NCBI GenBank assembly: GCA_948470475.1
Contig: OX419347.1
Location: 18,520,175 to 18,584,174, forward strand
Origin: Galaxea fascicularis
Lineage: Eukaryota; Cnidaria; Anthozoa; Scleractinia; Euphylliidae
Length of the DNA stretch: 64,000 nt
Direction of reading: 5' to 3'
Part shown: piece by piece, positions 26,901-38,214 of the stretch
How the letters are laid out: the number at the start of each line of letters is the position of its first letter
Numbering within the stretch: the stretch's first letter is position 1
Position numbers and translations under genes: made by a program
Notes under the pieces: model-generated
Seen by the model: only the letters and a program-made list of their open reading frames with translations
The model's database searches: none
Told to the model about the DNA's origin: nothing

Positions 26901-27409
26901 TCGTTCAAAATCCATGCAAATGTCTCTAAATTTGTGACAGCGTCCCCCCAAACCATACAAACTCTGTATTTTTTTACGATTTCTGTTATATTCTTAAAAA
27001 TGGACAAACACATTGACTTTCACCTCAGTTATTTCCAAATAGTTGGTGGATGACGGGATTTTACACTTTTCAGGAAACTGAATAATATTTTTAAGAGTTT
27101 ATATGGTTTTGGGGTACGCAGCCTCAAAATTAGAGACGTTTGTATGGATTTTGAACGATGTATTACAGTCTATATCTTGGTCTCTGTTCAACCTAAAACA
27201 ATCGAACTTGGTCAAATGATTAACTGTGTCAATTTATCGATTACTTAAAATTTGAAACTCGCCCCAGTTCCCTACGCAACTCCGGAATGTCCAATAAGTA
27301 GTGTTGAATGTTTGAGAAAAAAAATTTAAAAGAGAGTTCATTGAACGATGACAGCCACAACGACGACAACCGGAAGTAGGATGAGCTTGAAAGAACTGCG
27401 CATGTCTGT
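23935..27409. other. 3' region of the p53-family gene and intergenic DNA
   Basis: No exon-like frames are recognisable on either strand. The p53-family 3' UTR must begin here; candidate poly(A) signals are ATTAAA near 25194 and AATAAA at 25603. A SAM-domain exon was looked for and not seen. Confidence 0.5.
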
Positions 27410-27905
27410 TCCGATTCAATTCAATTTTTATTCACTTTTATAAAATATTTACATTATATATAGTAAGGTAGGAGTACAATAATAAAGAAGAGGAAGAAAA
27501 AGAAATTAATGGCTTTGATGGAAGTGTACGGTGGTCAGAGGAGCTTAGCTTTCGAGCTAAGCACCGCTATACTATGAGTGGGAATACATAGAGAGTGCTC
27601 TTAGTGCCATGGCGACTGTGGACAATTATATCAAATAGTCATTCTATGCAAAGCAGTCATTTTAAAAGTTATCTTTGAGAATTAAGCAGAATTTGCTTGT
27701 ATTCTTTTTTAAACGTATGGTAATTAAGTGTTTTTATCTTAGTAGGAAACTCTTCCCAGGTTTTAGTTATGGCAAACTTAAACGTGTGTTTGCCATAATT
27801 TGACCTTAAAATTTGAGGTATATCTGGTATTGTGCGTGTGAATATCAGACACCTTTAGGAGGTAGTTTCGAAACACTTCAGGGATATTCGCCACATTTTG
27901 TGAGA
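27410..27905 (-). mobile_element. 5'-truncated LINE (non-LTR retrotransposon) 3' end
   Basis: On the minus strand a broken reading frame contains VSDIHTHNTR followed, after a frameshift near 27795, by NYGKHTFKFAITKTWEEFP and FKKEYKQILL, ending at TAA 27669-27671. This matches the conserved C-terminal tail of many LINE reverse-transcriptase ORFs (the HNTR...YGK...W..LP...FKK pattern). About 240 bp of 3' UTR follow, ending in an AATTGAATTGAAT tail at about 27415-27430. The 5' end is missing, as usual for target-primed insertions. The clade is uncertain. Confidence 0.7.
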
Positions 27906-27994
27906 TCCGAGGGGACAGTGTATTTTGTTTCCCGAGGCCACCTTTAACTGTACGCTCTGATCATGTGCAACAGCGGTCAACATTTCGCGGATAA

Positions 27995-28094
27995 TAATGA
28001 ACTGTTTTCCGTTTAACGTCATAGTTTTCGCAATGTTGCCTGCTCATTAGCCTGCCTACGCATTTGGCGGTAAACAGCGGAAAACAGTTTCATT
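27995..28094. repeat. Inverted repeat with 16-bp arms
   Basis: AATGAACTGTTTTCCG on the left matches the reverse complement of CGGAAAACAGTTTCATT on the right, about 65 bp apart. It lies directly upstream of a TATA/CCAAT-bearing segment. Possibly a small MITE; no second copy was found. Confidence 0.5.
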
Positions 28095-28123
28095 GTTAGA
28101 AGTCATGTGACCATGAACTAGCC

Positions 28124-28440
28124 AATGAATGGGTGCGCTGTAGCGGGGAAAAACGCTAGCTATTTATAACGTGCAGATATCGCATACGTCCACGATGGAC
28201 TCAGCCCACTTGAAAACGTGAGTAATTTTTCTTTTTTAAGTCGAAACGTCAGTGGTATTTCCATAGTAATTTTTGATAAGTTAAAATGTTTGTTTTTTGT
28301 TGCTCGAGAACAGGTGTTTGAACCTCATTTCGCTATCATACGGAAAAAATGCGAGATCTCAACGGTTGTTTATTATCCAGGAAATCACTGAGCAAAATTC
28401 AGCACGGCGTGTGGCCTTGCGTGAGCGAAAAGCTTAGAAA
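28124..28440 (+). CDS. Putative small two-exon gene with CCAAT and TATA-like promoter
   Basis: A CCAAT box at about 28123 and a TATTTATAA at 28161-28169 precede an ATG at 28195. Exon 1 (28195-28217) ends at AAAAC|GTGAGT. An acceptor, GAACAG|GTG, allows exon 2 from 28314, and the joined frame runs 48 codons to TAG at about 28438, rich in Arg and Lys near the end. Unspliced, the frame stops after 8 codons. No family is recognised. It could be a chance combination, a remnant of a transposon gene, or the start of a longer gene with further splicing. Confidence 0.25.
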
Positions 28441-28916
28441 AACACATAAGGGAAACTTTATCAAGTTGTTATTCCAAGAAAATGTCCTTTCATTTACTTA
28501 CATTCTTGGTTACAACTTTAGCCTCACATCAACCTCACAGTTCATGTCTGCAAATGACGAGTTTGTTATAGATTTAGCTCAATTAGTGTTGCTCACATTT
28601 TTATGTGAAACAAGACAGAGCATTACGCAAAGTAATTATTTGTGCCGTCAACAGAAACCTTTAGTTTCAAACCAAAAAGTCACGAAAAGGGAGGGATGTG
28701 TGAGAAAATTGCAAATTAAAGACGCTGAATTCCATTCAGACAATAAAATTGAAACCTAATTTCGGAGAACAATGTGTGCATCACAGCGAAAACCTGGATT
28801 TTTGATGATTGCTGTATCTACAGCAACAGCAATTCTTCAACAGCAATTCTTCGTCTCAGTCTTCCTCGGAATTCACGTCATTATTTTTATCGCCGTCGTC
28901 GCCTCTTTCGTCCCGA

Positions 28917-29195
28917 GGGGGGGGGGGGGGGGGGGTCGGGCAACTCACCGGAATTTGACTGTCACGTATATCCCCAGGGCAGGGATTTTGATCGGACATC
29001 ACGGCCCCAGGGTGGGGAATTTTGTCATGTGCAACAAGGACTAAAGGGTATATGACCGCCTTCACTTGCCCCAGGGTGGGGGGTTTGATACTTTTGACAA
29101 TTATTTTTTGCCCGGGGGTGGGGATTTTGATAATTTTTTTCCAGAAAATGTCAAAATCCCCCCCCTATGCCCGGTCCCCCCCCCACGGGCTTGAC
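28917..29195. repeat. G18 tract and degenerate CCCAGGGTGGGG tandem repeats
   Basis: An unbroken run of 18 G at 28917-28934 is followed by about four degenerate units of CCCCAGGGTGGGGATTTTGA, spaced 30-60 bp, and then an inverted unit, TCAAAATCCCCCCC, with further C-runs to about 29190. It is GC-rich against an AT-rich background and could form G-quadruplexes. Open frames across it are low-complexity artefacts. Confidence 0.8.
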
Positions 29196-29729
29196 ACTGA
29201 TAGGTGCATTATAAACTGAACGAGAGGTTGACTTGATCCTCTTGCAGAATTTTAGCCGGAGATACCAAAGATTCGTCACTTTTTAAAGACAAGGTTACAC
29301 AAGACCGAACAATATATTCCCCGTAAAAACTAAATTAAAGATTCTTGAAAACTGGTGTAGTTAAACTGAATCACAGTTAAGACGCTGCAGCGGCAAGGAT
29401 AACCATAAATTTTGACGTTTTGGGGTAATGCAAGTTCATGGAGACATTTTGCCTGCAATATGTTCATTCCACTCCTGTTGAGACTACAGACACTATCCTC
29501 ATAATTGGGTCTTGAGTTCCACTGGAAACACTTCGTCTGGAAGTTAACAAAATACAAGCCATGAGAAAGAACCACAGAGTAGGGGACGAACAATTTTAAA
29601 GGGGTTCCAGAGCATCCCAAAAAATTCAAGTTTAGGAATTAATTTAGCGATGTTTGTTGGCGGAAAAACAGCTGAGTTTCACGAGTGACAACAATTATTT
29701 CGGAACAAAGTTTTAAAATTCAGCCATTC
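29196..29729. other. Intergenic DNA / probable mucolipin 3' UTR
   Basis: Lies directly downstream of the mucolipin stop codon (minus strand), so it should carry that 3' UTR. I saw no unambiguous poly(A) signal. The 99-codon minus frame at 29330-29629 resembles nothing known. Confidence 0.4.
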
Positions 29730-32700
29730 TTACCCGTAAGGATTGGGTCTAGCGTGAGAAGTAGGTATGGCTTCTGCACTTGGTGGTATCGTTGGGTTAT
29801 CTCCTGCCTGAATTGCTCTGCCAAGATTTGTAGGTTCGTGTAAAAATTTCTGTATCTTTGATTCTGGAAGGTGACCCATATCCTTCGGGTAAACGAATAA
29901 AGACAATATGAGAGCATCAAATGTTAAAAACTCCATAAAATATAAATAATATATTTATAACAACATAATTAAACAATAAAAATTGCTCAAAAGGGTTACA
30001 GTAAGGAGAAACTTAATTTTCATGATAGTATATTCCCCCAAAATAAAAATATACAATATAAAATCAAATATAACAGATTTGATTCCGAAACGTATTTACT
30101 ATATAACAGATTTAAATGCAAACGTTTGTAGTTTTCGACTGCCAGTCTGGACCCTCAGTGAAAGAAGGAGAGCAAAAAATGGTCCAAAAAAATGAAGTGA
30201 TAAAGGAATGAGTATAAACCCCAAAAAGGTAAGGGTACCTAGGTAAACAACACCCGTACTTTCATGTAGCTGACCAAGCTTTACAGTTCATATAATTGTG
30301 GCCCCAACGTTGATCAAAAATACTCATGTTCACTCGTGTTCAGCGTCAAACCAAGCCAAGAACAAATTGTGAAATCCAGCAGAAAACATCTTCGCAACAA
30401 TGCGTCTTAACTTCGAATATTCTTATCACATCAAAGTTTCAATTCTACTTCTAATGGTAGTTACGCTGTAACTTTTCCTACAAACGAAAAAAAAAAACAG
30501 GAGTTGGGAACGGCACAAACCTTGAGTCTTTCGTATGTATCTCCAATAATACCAATGAATAAACTGAGCACAACATATATGAAGAGCGAGATGAAGATGT
30601 ATAAATAGATTTTGCTGAAGATCCGTATAAGATGAGGAGTTCTAGCCTTCAAATCAGCGTATGTGTTGAACAAGTCATCTCCATTGATCATTGAAAACAG
30701 GCACTCGGCGGTGACGGTGAGCGACTTGAACTGAAAATGTAAACAAAATCAAGGCAATAAAAAGTGGTGACTCCAGCAGTTAACAAACTTCTCGTTACAA
30801 ACGTTACACAATATACAAATACAAAAGCTCGGTCAGTTTTTCTTCGCTCTGTCAGTCGGTCCTTCATTCATTGCATTTTGCTTCCTTTATTCATTCATTT
30901 GTTGTTTGTTCGCTTATTTGTTCGTCCGTGAGTGACCGTCGGTTGACTTATTCAGTCTGTTAATTTAGTCCTAAGGCCTATCCATATATCCGCTAGCCTT
31001 ATAAACAGTCAGTCAGTTAGTCTACCAGTCTCTTGGTGAGCTACATGGTAATCTGTCAGAGACTTATTTCCATCCCGTGACGAGGAGGATAAGTGGTTAC
31101 CTGGACTGATCCGCATCACTCGGTCATTCAACATGGTCACACTTTCTCACCTTGGGATGAAAAGGACCAAAAACAATCCAGCCGCAGAACATAAAACCAG
31201 CAAACAGAAGAGACACACAAACACCAAATCTGACCATACTTGGAGAGGCAGCCTTTAACGTCACTAAAAGAATCTGAAATATAACAGGAAACACCAGGAG
31301 ACAAATCCTATCTATGAACTCAAATGGATGTAATCCTCAAATGTACCTACTACAACGCAAGCCATGGAGATAAAGGACATACATTTCTAATTAACCTCCC
31401 GCCAATGCAATACAATGATATAGTACAATGCTTCATTTGATTACGCAACACTGAGGAGCAGCAAACGCTCATTACAAAAATGACAAAAAGTGTAATGATG
31501 AGTTAGAGATAATTAAGCCATTCTAATGTGGGTATTTTAGTACTTTCTTTGCAGATACATTAGGAGTATCATAAATAAGTGAGCCTTATGTCAATTTAAG
31601 GTACCCAGGGGCTGTAAGTTCTAAGAGCACCTCGAATTGTTTACCTGTCTGTCCACCCGTATATGTTGTACGTGTTATGTTGCTGCTCCCTCATCAGATT
31701 TTGGTGATTTGTTCCGTTTGTATATTAAACATATTTACTTTCCTTACATTATATTGTTTGGAGTATCCCAGGAACCGCAAAAGACCAATCCAAACTAGAA
31801 GTACCGCTGTTCCAAGAAATAGACTGCTGGAATTATAAAAATCACTGTCCTGCAACAAGTTGAATTTGAGAACTATTACTAAGTAGAACATAAAATATGC
31901 ACGAGACCAAAGTCACTTTCTTTGTCTTCTCTTCCTCATGAATCTTTAAACCACCTTCTGCTTTCCACCTTACTCGCTGATAAGATCATGCTCTAGAGTG
32001 AAGTGCTGACTGCTCTTTTTGACACATGTTATGCCTTTATAACTAACTTCAACAATGATTAACCATAGTTTCTCACTACGCATTGATTCCGGCTGTAGCT
32101 CTCCACCTTTCACAGCAACTCACCCTTTGGTCAATAGCCATCTTATATATTGAGCCAATAATGGTCAAACTATCGCTTGTCATTATGACAAAATACCACA
32201 AGCTGACAAACTCCTGATAATCTGAGAACGTAAAGTCCTCAAGAACCATGTCCTCCTTGAAAAACATGGCCACCTCCTGTGGAAAGACAAAGTTAACTTG
32301 TCGATAAAAACTGCAAAGTATCTACCACATTATTTCTCCATAATTTCCCAAAAAATGACCCAGCATAGGAAAAAATGTAATAATAACAACAACAGCAACA
32401 CTCAAGTTAGCAAGCAAACAAACCAACCAATAGCATAAACAGCTTATGGCCTGCCTGCTTTAGAAACAGTCAAGCTCAAAGCTGTTAAACTCCAGTCTGC
32501 TAGCTCACCTTGGCTAACCGCAGAGATCTGTAAATGGATCTGGCACACAGAAGTAGAGACGTGGCACACAAGAAGATCACAATACCATCAAAGACAACCA
32601 GTGTTTTAGTTATGAAGTGTGTTTCTGTAAAACAAAGGTAAAACTGTAAATGAAAATACAAATACAATCAAGAGACATGAGGATCCCTAAGGAAGACAAA

Positions 32701-35700
32701 GAAAATGCAGTTCTATTACTACAATAATGGTCTGCTACCATCTCTGTTGCCATGTCTCAGTGTTCTCACTTATTTCCTTACTAGAAAATTGCTCACTTTT
32801 GTCAGTCAGTGTTAGTCATTTACTCCCTCCACCTGACCAACTGTCCATCCATCCATCCATTAGTACTTCCATGCATCTGCCCTCCCTTCCCTCCCTCCTT
32901 CCATCTGTCCATCCTTCCTTCCATATATCCGTCCATCTGTCCATAATTCAGCTTGTCACTCAGGCAGTGGGAAGGCCAGCCCCTCAGTCAGCCAGTAAGT
33001 ACATTGGATGTTGGTCAACCTGTAAGTCAGTCCATCACTGGACTGGTCAGTACACTATAGGTTGTACAGACACCCAGTCAGTCAGCCAGTCAGCTAACTC
33101 TAACCCCAACCCTGACTATCAGTCAGCCAGTCAGACAGCCATTCAAGCCTACAGTTAAATGCAGTGCATGTGATCGAATGTTCTCATGACTTACTTAATG
33201 TATCTGACCCTTTAATCTTTCCAATTTTGCTCTCTAACCAAGTGTTATTCATTGACAGCTGTACTGGCATCCTACCATCATGTTTCGCATTGTCAAACAA
33301 AATCTAAAAACGAGTAAACATAAAACAACCAACAAACAAATCAGTGAGGATATTGTTCTTGGATCTACAGCATAGTAGCAGTGATGGTTTTTTCAGGATC
33401 ACAAAGAGGTGTGGGAGATAGAACCAATTGTCAAATAATTATCATATATTATAGCACCATGTTATAAGTATGCTTTTAAGTAGAGGGAAAATCTAAGAAA
33501 GTAGATGGCACTGGGGGGAGAAACACCATTTTTTCCTCTACATTTTTTTTGTTTTACCAGTGAATTGTACCCGGTGAAACTATGAAAGTAGCTGGTGATA
33601 TTGCAAGTTGCCAAAGATTTTTGACACCCCTGTCTTAGTGAGATCATTGTTTAAGGGGTCAATGCAAGCAAGTTAAGTAGGGTTCTTCCAGGGTTTGTGG
33701 CACCTTGAAAGTCCTTGAATTTGAAAGTCCTTGAAAATAGCAGTTGGTGCTGGAAAGTCCTTGAAATTTGTTGCCAGTTTTATCCAGCAAAGCTTCACAA
33801 GTGTCTACTTTGAGCATCTGATCTGGCATTATATTGGCTTGATTTTGCCCTTTTTGGAGTCGCTGAAAAATGGAAAAACATGTCCTTGAAAAGTCCTTGA
33901 ATTTTTGGTCAAAAAAAAGTGTGCAAACCTTATTCTTCTTACCGTAACATCTAACTGATAAAAGGCAGGTTTATCCCAGGCCTTGACATCTTTCAAATTC
34001 ACTGTATTCAGAGAAAACATTACACGGAGTTCGTGAAGCCTAAATTGAATAAACATGAATTTTTAATTAGTACCAATTACAATCTATTTTTAAATTAACA
34101 CTAATCATTACTGTGACAAAGACTAAATTGTTTTATTTTGCAACTGCAAAGCTGCTAAAAATTCTCTCATTACAGCAACTCAAACTTTTATGGAATTTAA
34201 AAAATAAATTTTCAATAGTACATTTATTTGCCCCTGTATCAACAGGATTACTGGTTTCATGTGAAATATTTGTGAGTATAAATTCCAAACCATGGTTTAA
34301 AAAAAACCAATCATACCTTCCTAAGTTAAAAGTGTCATTTTTTATGTCCATATGTTCATGCTTAAAGGAGTGTTTCATATCTTTGCACTCTGTGGGAAAA
34401 TAAGACAGAAACAGAACAAACCATTACTGGTGACTTTTCTTTCAGGAGAAATTTATCAAAAATTAAGTGTTTTTATATTTGTGACCATACCATCATTACA
34501 GATAATATACAATGAAACCCAGCAGCTAACTCCTGCAACTGCTACCTACTAAACAGAATGATGGAGACCAGGAGCAGTTCTAACTTAAGGGTACGTTCAA
34601 GTGCCCATGCTGTTCTGCAATGCAGCTTTAGCCTAGAAGTCAAGTTTCTGTGTTTTTTTCAAGTTCAAAGGTTTTGAAGATGACACAAATGTGCTTTGAT
34701 TATGCAGGTTCAGTATATATAACAGTCTTTCTGGACAAGAAAACATTCCGAAAAAGGTGAAAAAGGTGTTTCAAGGTAGTCATCACAAATGCACACATTG
34801 AGCAGGTACCTTCTTCTTCCCACAAGTGTTCATATTATTCTTTCATATACAATTTGTAATATTTGAACTCTCACCGACTTCTCTGTTTCCCAAACACACG
34901 AATTATTACACGAGTTAAATTACCTTCCTCTACATCAGAATCAAACTCGTAAGTGTTGTTTCCTCCTGCAGCAAAGTAAGTGTAACATAGACGTACTGGT
35001 GGAGGCTCAGAGCTATTCACTGAATGCGTGTAATCATATGTACCCAGTGGAACAGTCTTGATACAATAATACTGTCAAAAGATAAAAAAAATACTATCAA
35101 CATTTCACTAAGAGTTTGGGTCCCGAAAATACATTGTATCCATTCCTGCTCTTGGAAGGTAACTGGAAATTTTCCAAAGAGTAATTTCAAATCAAATAAA
35201 TTTTATTTTTCACACATTACAACAAAAAACAAAATTAGCAGGCCCGTAGGTAGCTAAGGCTAATCTAGGTGGGCCAGACAAGGAGAAAGGATAAATTATC
35301 AGCAAAATATAGGAAAAACATACAAAACATAGAACGTTTAAGTCTTGAGTACAAAGAAGAAGTGAGGGAATATGGGGAAAAAATGATAATAGTAAAAGTA
35401 TGAGAAAACGAAAAATGAGGATATTTTTAGCTATTTAATAGTCTTACTTTAGTAAGGAAGTGGCAAGGGTAAGAGTTTGCAAAAAGGACTTTTAAAAAGT
35501 ATGAAGGGATAAAGGGTTAGTGTCCAGACTCCTAGCAGACAAAAATTTTCTGGAACAACTCTATACTACCATGATGCTGAATGAAACAAGTAAAACTTTT
35601 CATTACTTTCAATCAGGTGTTGACACTGTTGAGAGATCAGTTTGGTAAATCTGTATAATTTAACATTATAAGCTGATGTCAATAATTAACCTGCTCAAGA

Positions 35701-37600
35701 GCATAGTTGAGGTTCTCATACAGTTGGTTCCTTGTGTACACAACCACACCTTGTTGCCCATTGCGATAATCTTTAAGGAAGAAATGTGTCAAGGCAAGCT
35801 GGTTATGTTCCAGGAAGGTTACCAAAGAGAATCGATTAAATCCAAACAAACAAATCTGCAAAACAAAAATGGTATGCAATTAGTTTCTGAAGCTATTGCC
35901 TGATTTCATACCGTGAAGGACTAGGTACGAGTCTGTAAATTATGGGATTAGCAACTATTGATCCACATAGTCACAAAGAGCACACCAAGATTCACAAAAT
36001 CCCCAAGTTTGGTGTTAATCGGGCTAGTTTTGACTGAGATACAGGCATTTAAAAACGTAAAAAATTACAAAGAAATGTATCTCAGTCAAAACTAACCCGA
36101 TTAACACCAAACTTGGGGATTTTGTGAATCTCGGTGTGCTCTTTCTGACTATGTGGATCAATAGTTGCTAATCCCATAATTTACAGACTCGTACCTAGTC
36201 CTTCACGGTATGAAATCAGGCAATGGTTTAAGGAAACGCATGTGTAAGGAAATGCATACACAAACATAAACATAAACTCTACTTTAACTTGGATTGAAAG
36301 AGTAGCATGTTAGCACTAGAAGTTCAGAGAGAAAAATACTGGTAATATTAACTTATTAAAAGTGGAGAAATTAAAAACCTAAAATCATTTTATATAAAAC
36401 CACACAAAACCTTAAATAATTAAACCAAAAACATTTGATAGATCAATATTAGTCTAATTTAAAATCCCAAGGGGGTATTCAATGATGCCAGCGATGATTT
36501 GCCAAATAAAACAAGAAAATGTTGGGGGGGGATGGTGTTGTCACCTGCCTGACTGCCATCAACTTTCCTTCTACTTAAAATCTTTGTGACAACCTCTCCC
36601 TCTACTTCCCTCTCCTTCCACTCCCTCTCCTCTCCTTCCACTTCATCGTTTTGACAACCCCAGGGATTTGCAACCCTTGGCTGCCCTTTACCCCACAGCA
36701 CAGCTTAGCCTTAGAGAAAGGCCCAGAGAGAGATCCATTCCAGGGTGGGTACCCCCAGTCCCACCTCATCTGTATTTCCACCAGGAGGCTCCCCCTCCTG
36801 GTTCCATCAGCCCCTGGGGACTAAGGGATATGAGTCTCACCATACTGGCGACAGATTTGGACCTCAGGGTGGCTAGCCCCGGTACCAACCAATCTAGTCT
36901 CCCCCAGAAGGGCCCCCTACTGATCCCTACAATAGTTTTTCTAATCTGCTAAGTGTTCTCTTGTGGTGGGATGTTGAACTTTTTCAAAAGAGTTCATTAA
37001 ATAGTACTTTAACCTTCACAGCGTTTTGTTTATGTTGTGGTTTTACATAAACTGGTTAAAAACCCTCAAACCAAAACTAGATGTATTAAAACTTATGGCT
37101 AATCACGTTGTAAATATTGCGTTACATGTTTTTGCACCATTCTATGAAATTGACAACACTGGACTAGAATGTACTGAAAACGAAAACCTACCGAAAACTT
37201 GTGTGTAAGGTTTACGTTTTCGAACAGAAAAAAAAACAAAGTGCTAACTTAATCTGATTATATCGTTAAAACACACCTGTAGGGTGACGAGTACGATTTT
37301 TACAATCTGAAGGACCAGTTTCCACGGTTTTCTCCTCCTGGCTCGGAACTTTTGCAATGGGTTCAAATAATGATATCGGATTTTTGTTTTCATAACTTCT
37401 CGTGGACAAGGGATAGTCTGAATTCTTTCCATAGGATTCCCTGATGAAAGTGGTGAATCGGTTTGCTCTCGAGTTGTTGGTACATCAGAATTTGCGTCCA
37501 TACAGTTGTCCATGACGGATTCTCCTTCGTCAACAGTTCCCAGTTCACTTGAGTAAGAATGCGCCACTGAGCGCTTCCGGTTATTTTTTGGGGAATCCAT
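29730..37600 (-). CDS. MCOLN: Mucolipin (TRPML) endolysosomal cation channel, 12 coding exons
   Basis: Six-helix TRP channel releasing Ca2+ and other cations from late endosomes and lysosomes, gated by PI(3,5)P2. Exons in transcript order: 37277-37600, 35691-35855, 34924-35071, 34317-34389, 33943-34039, 33195-33303, 32509-32624, 32124-32276, 31748-31849, 31151-31273, 30521-30730, 29730-29882. Phases match; 590 codons plus TAA, close to the family length of about 550-580. The start at 37600 has a good context (GCAAAATGG). A polybasic stretch, KFRARRRKPWKL, precedes helix 1 at about residue 95, as in the known PI(3,5)P2 site. The luminal loop has sequons NSS, NNT, NDT and NNT. Pore residues include GWIVFGPFH and the selectivity motif NGDD at 486-489, followed by helix 6. 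The last exon has LPESKIQKFLHE, like vertebrate FPETELRTFI, but ends RPNPYG without the usual cysteine cluster or acidic dileucine. Confidence 0.96.
30860..31070. repeat. Low-complexity CAGT/CATT-rich segment in a mucolipin intron
   Basis: Degenerate tetranucleotide-like runs (CATTCATT, GTTTGTTCG, CAGTCAGTCAG) in the intron between coding exons 10 and 11. No coding potential. Confidence 0.5.
32830..33145. repeat. CCAT/CCTT microsatellite plus CAGTCAGC degenerate repeats
   Basis: CCATCCATCCAT and CCTTCC runs at 32840-32945 are followed by diverged CAGTCAGCCAGT units to about 33145. It lies in the mucolipin intron between exons 6 and 7. The 143-codon open frame across it is a low-complexity artefact. 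Confidence 0.8.
33680..33910. repeat. Degenerate repeat of AAGTCCTTGAA units
   Basis: The motif GTCCTTGAA or a close variant occurs at least five times between about 33705 and 33905, with irregular spacing, in a mucolipin intron. Its origin is unknown. Confidence 0.65.
35895..36224. mobile_element. 330-bp foldback element in a mucolipin intron
   Basis: Two arms of about 145-150 bp are nearly perfect reverse complements. The left begins ATTGCCTGATTTCATACCG and the right ends CGGTATGAAATCAGGCAAT. About 35 bp separate the arms near 36045-36075. It has no coding capacity and lies between coding exons 1 and 2. No clear target duplication, though GCT/TGG flanks differ. The high arm identity suggests a young non-autonomous element or a recent local inversion-duplication. 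Confidence 0.85.
36225..37276 (-). other. Remainder of mucolipin intron 1
   Basis: Contains a CT-rich stretch at about 36590-36650 and a GC-rich, CCCC/GGGG-rich block at about 36660-36930 that yields spurious open frames on both strands. No exon was found. Confidence 0.5.
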
Positions 37601-38214
37601 TTTGCGGACGGCAGACCTTATCAGAATAAACTTCAAAAAAGACTCTTAAACATTAAGCTTTTAAGAATTTGAGTTTCCCAAGATACTGAACAAAGGTGTA
37701 CTAATACGTACAAATTGATCTCAGTCGGAACTTACTTTGCACGTGACAAACGCATGACTCAGCTACCCCTCTCTTAAGTCAACGACTGTCAGCATGTCTT
37801 TGTGTTTTGAAACAGAGTTTTATTATTGCATTGGCAACTACTTTGATCTCAATCGGTGAAAATTACTTGTGAAATGAGTATTTACCTTTAAACTGAGGAG
37901 AGATTTACAGGGAAAACTTCTCTCCCATCTTCCACAAAGAAAACCCCCATCTTCTCTCAAAGAAAAAAGAGTATCGGGGAATAATAAACAATTATTGAAT
38001 GAGGTTTTTGTGATATCCAGAATAATTGAGGTCGAGGCTGATAACCCTTACCGATACCTTGATTATTCTGGATATCGCAAAAACCGAAACTAGTAGTATC
38101 ACATATATGAGATATATATGATACGTGCGCTCGCGAGTTTCGCAGAGTTTCACGCAATCACACTTAGTCAGCTGTTTCTTGTTCGAGAGACACGCGCGTA
38201 TGACAACATTCAAC
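37601..38214. promoter_or_regulatory. Head-to-head promoter interval of mucolipin and ECM29
   Basis: The two divergent start codons are separated by 614 bp, which must hold both 5' UTRs and both promoters. A family C MITE occupies about 37987-38092. Near ECM29 the sequence becomes richer in CG dinucleotides (GTGCGCTCGCGAG at about 38125-38137; ACACGCGCG at 38190). No clear TATA box was seen on either side. Confidence 0.65.
37987..38092. mobile_element. Foldback MITE, family C copy 1 (within the shared promoter)
   Basis: The left arm, GAGGTTTTTGTGATATCCAG followed by AATAAT, pairs with the right arm, ATTATTCTGGATATCGCAAA, around a short centre containing GATAACCCTTACCGATACC. The same arms occur at 62290-62438. 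This copy is shorter and its right terminus is less complete. Confidence 0.8.

Noticed and set aside
28349..28759. 136-codon plus-strand open frame
   Set aside because: Long for AT-rich DNA, but no recognisable domain and it overlaps the alternative spliced frame described at 28314. No evidence decides for it, so it is not called as a gene.
23935..29700. SAM domain exons downstream of the p53-family stop
   Set aside because: Searched by eye in plus-strand frames for the usual hydrophobic helix pattern; nothing convincing was found.
32727..33158. 143-codon plus-strand open frame
   Set aside because: Composed of CCAT/CCTT and CAGTCAGC repeats; translation is low complexity (Ser/Pro/His, then Gln/Ser).
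36459..36952. Open frames on both strands at 36.5-36.95 kb
   Set aside because: GC-rich and CT-rich low-complexity intron sequence; no splice logic links them to mucolipin exons.
37601..37636. Upstream extension of the mucolipin frame by 12 codons
   Set aside because: The extension would have to start with TTG. The first ATG in frame is at 37600 and has a good context.
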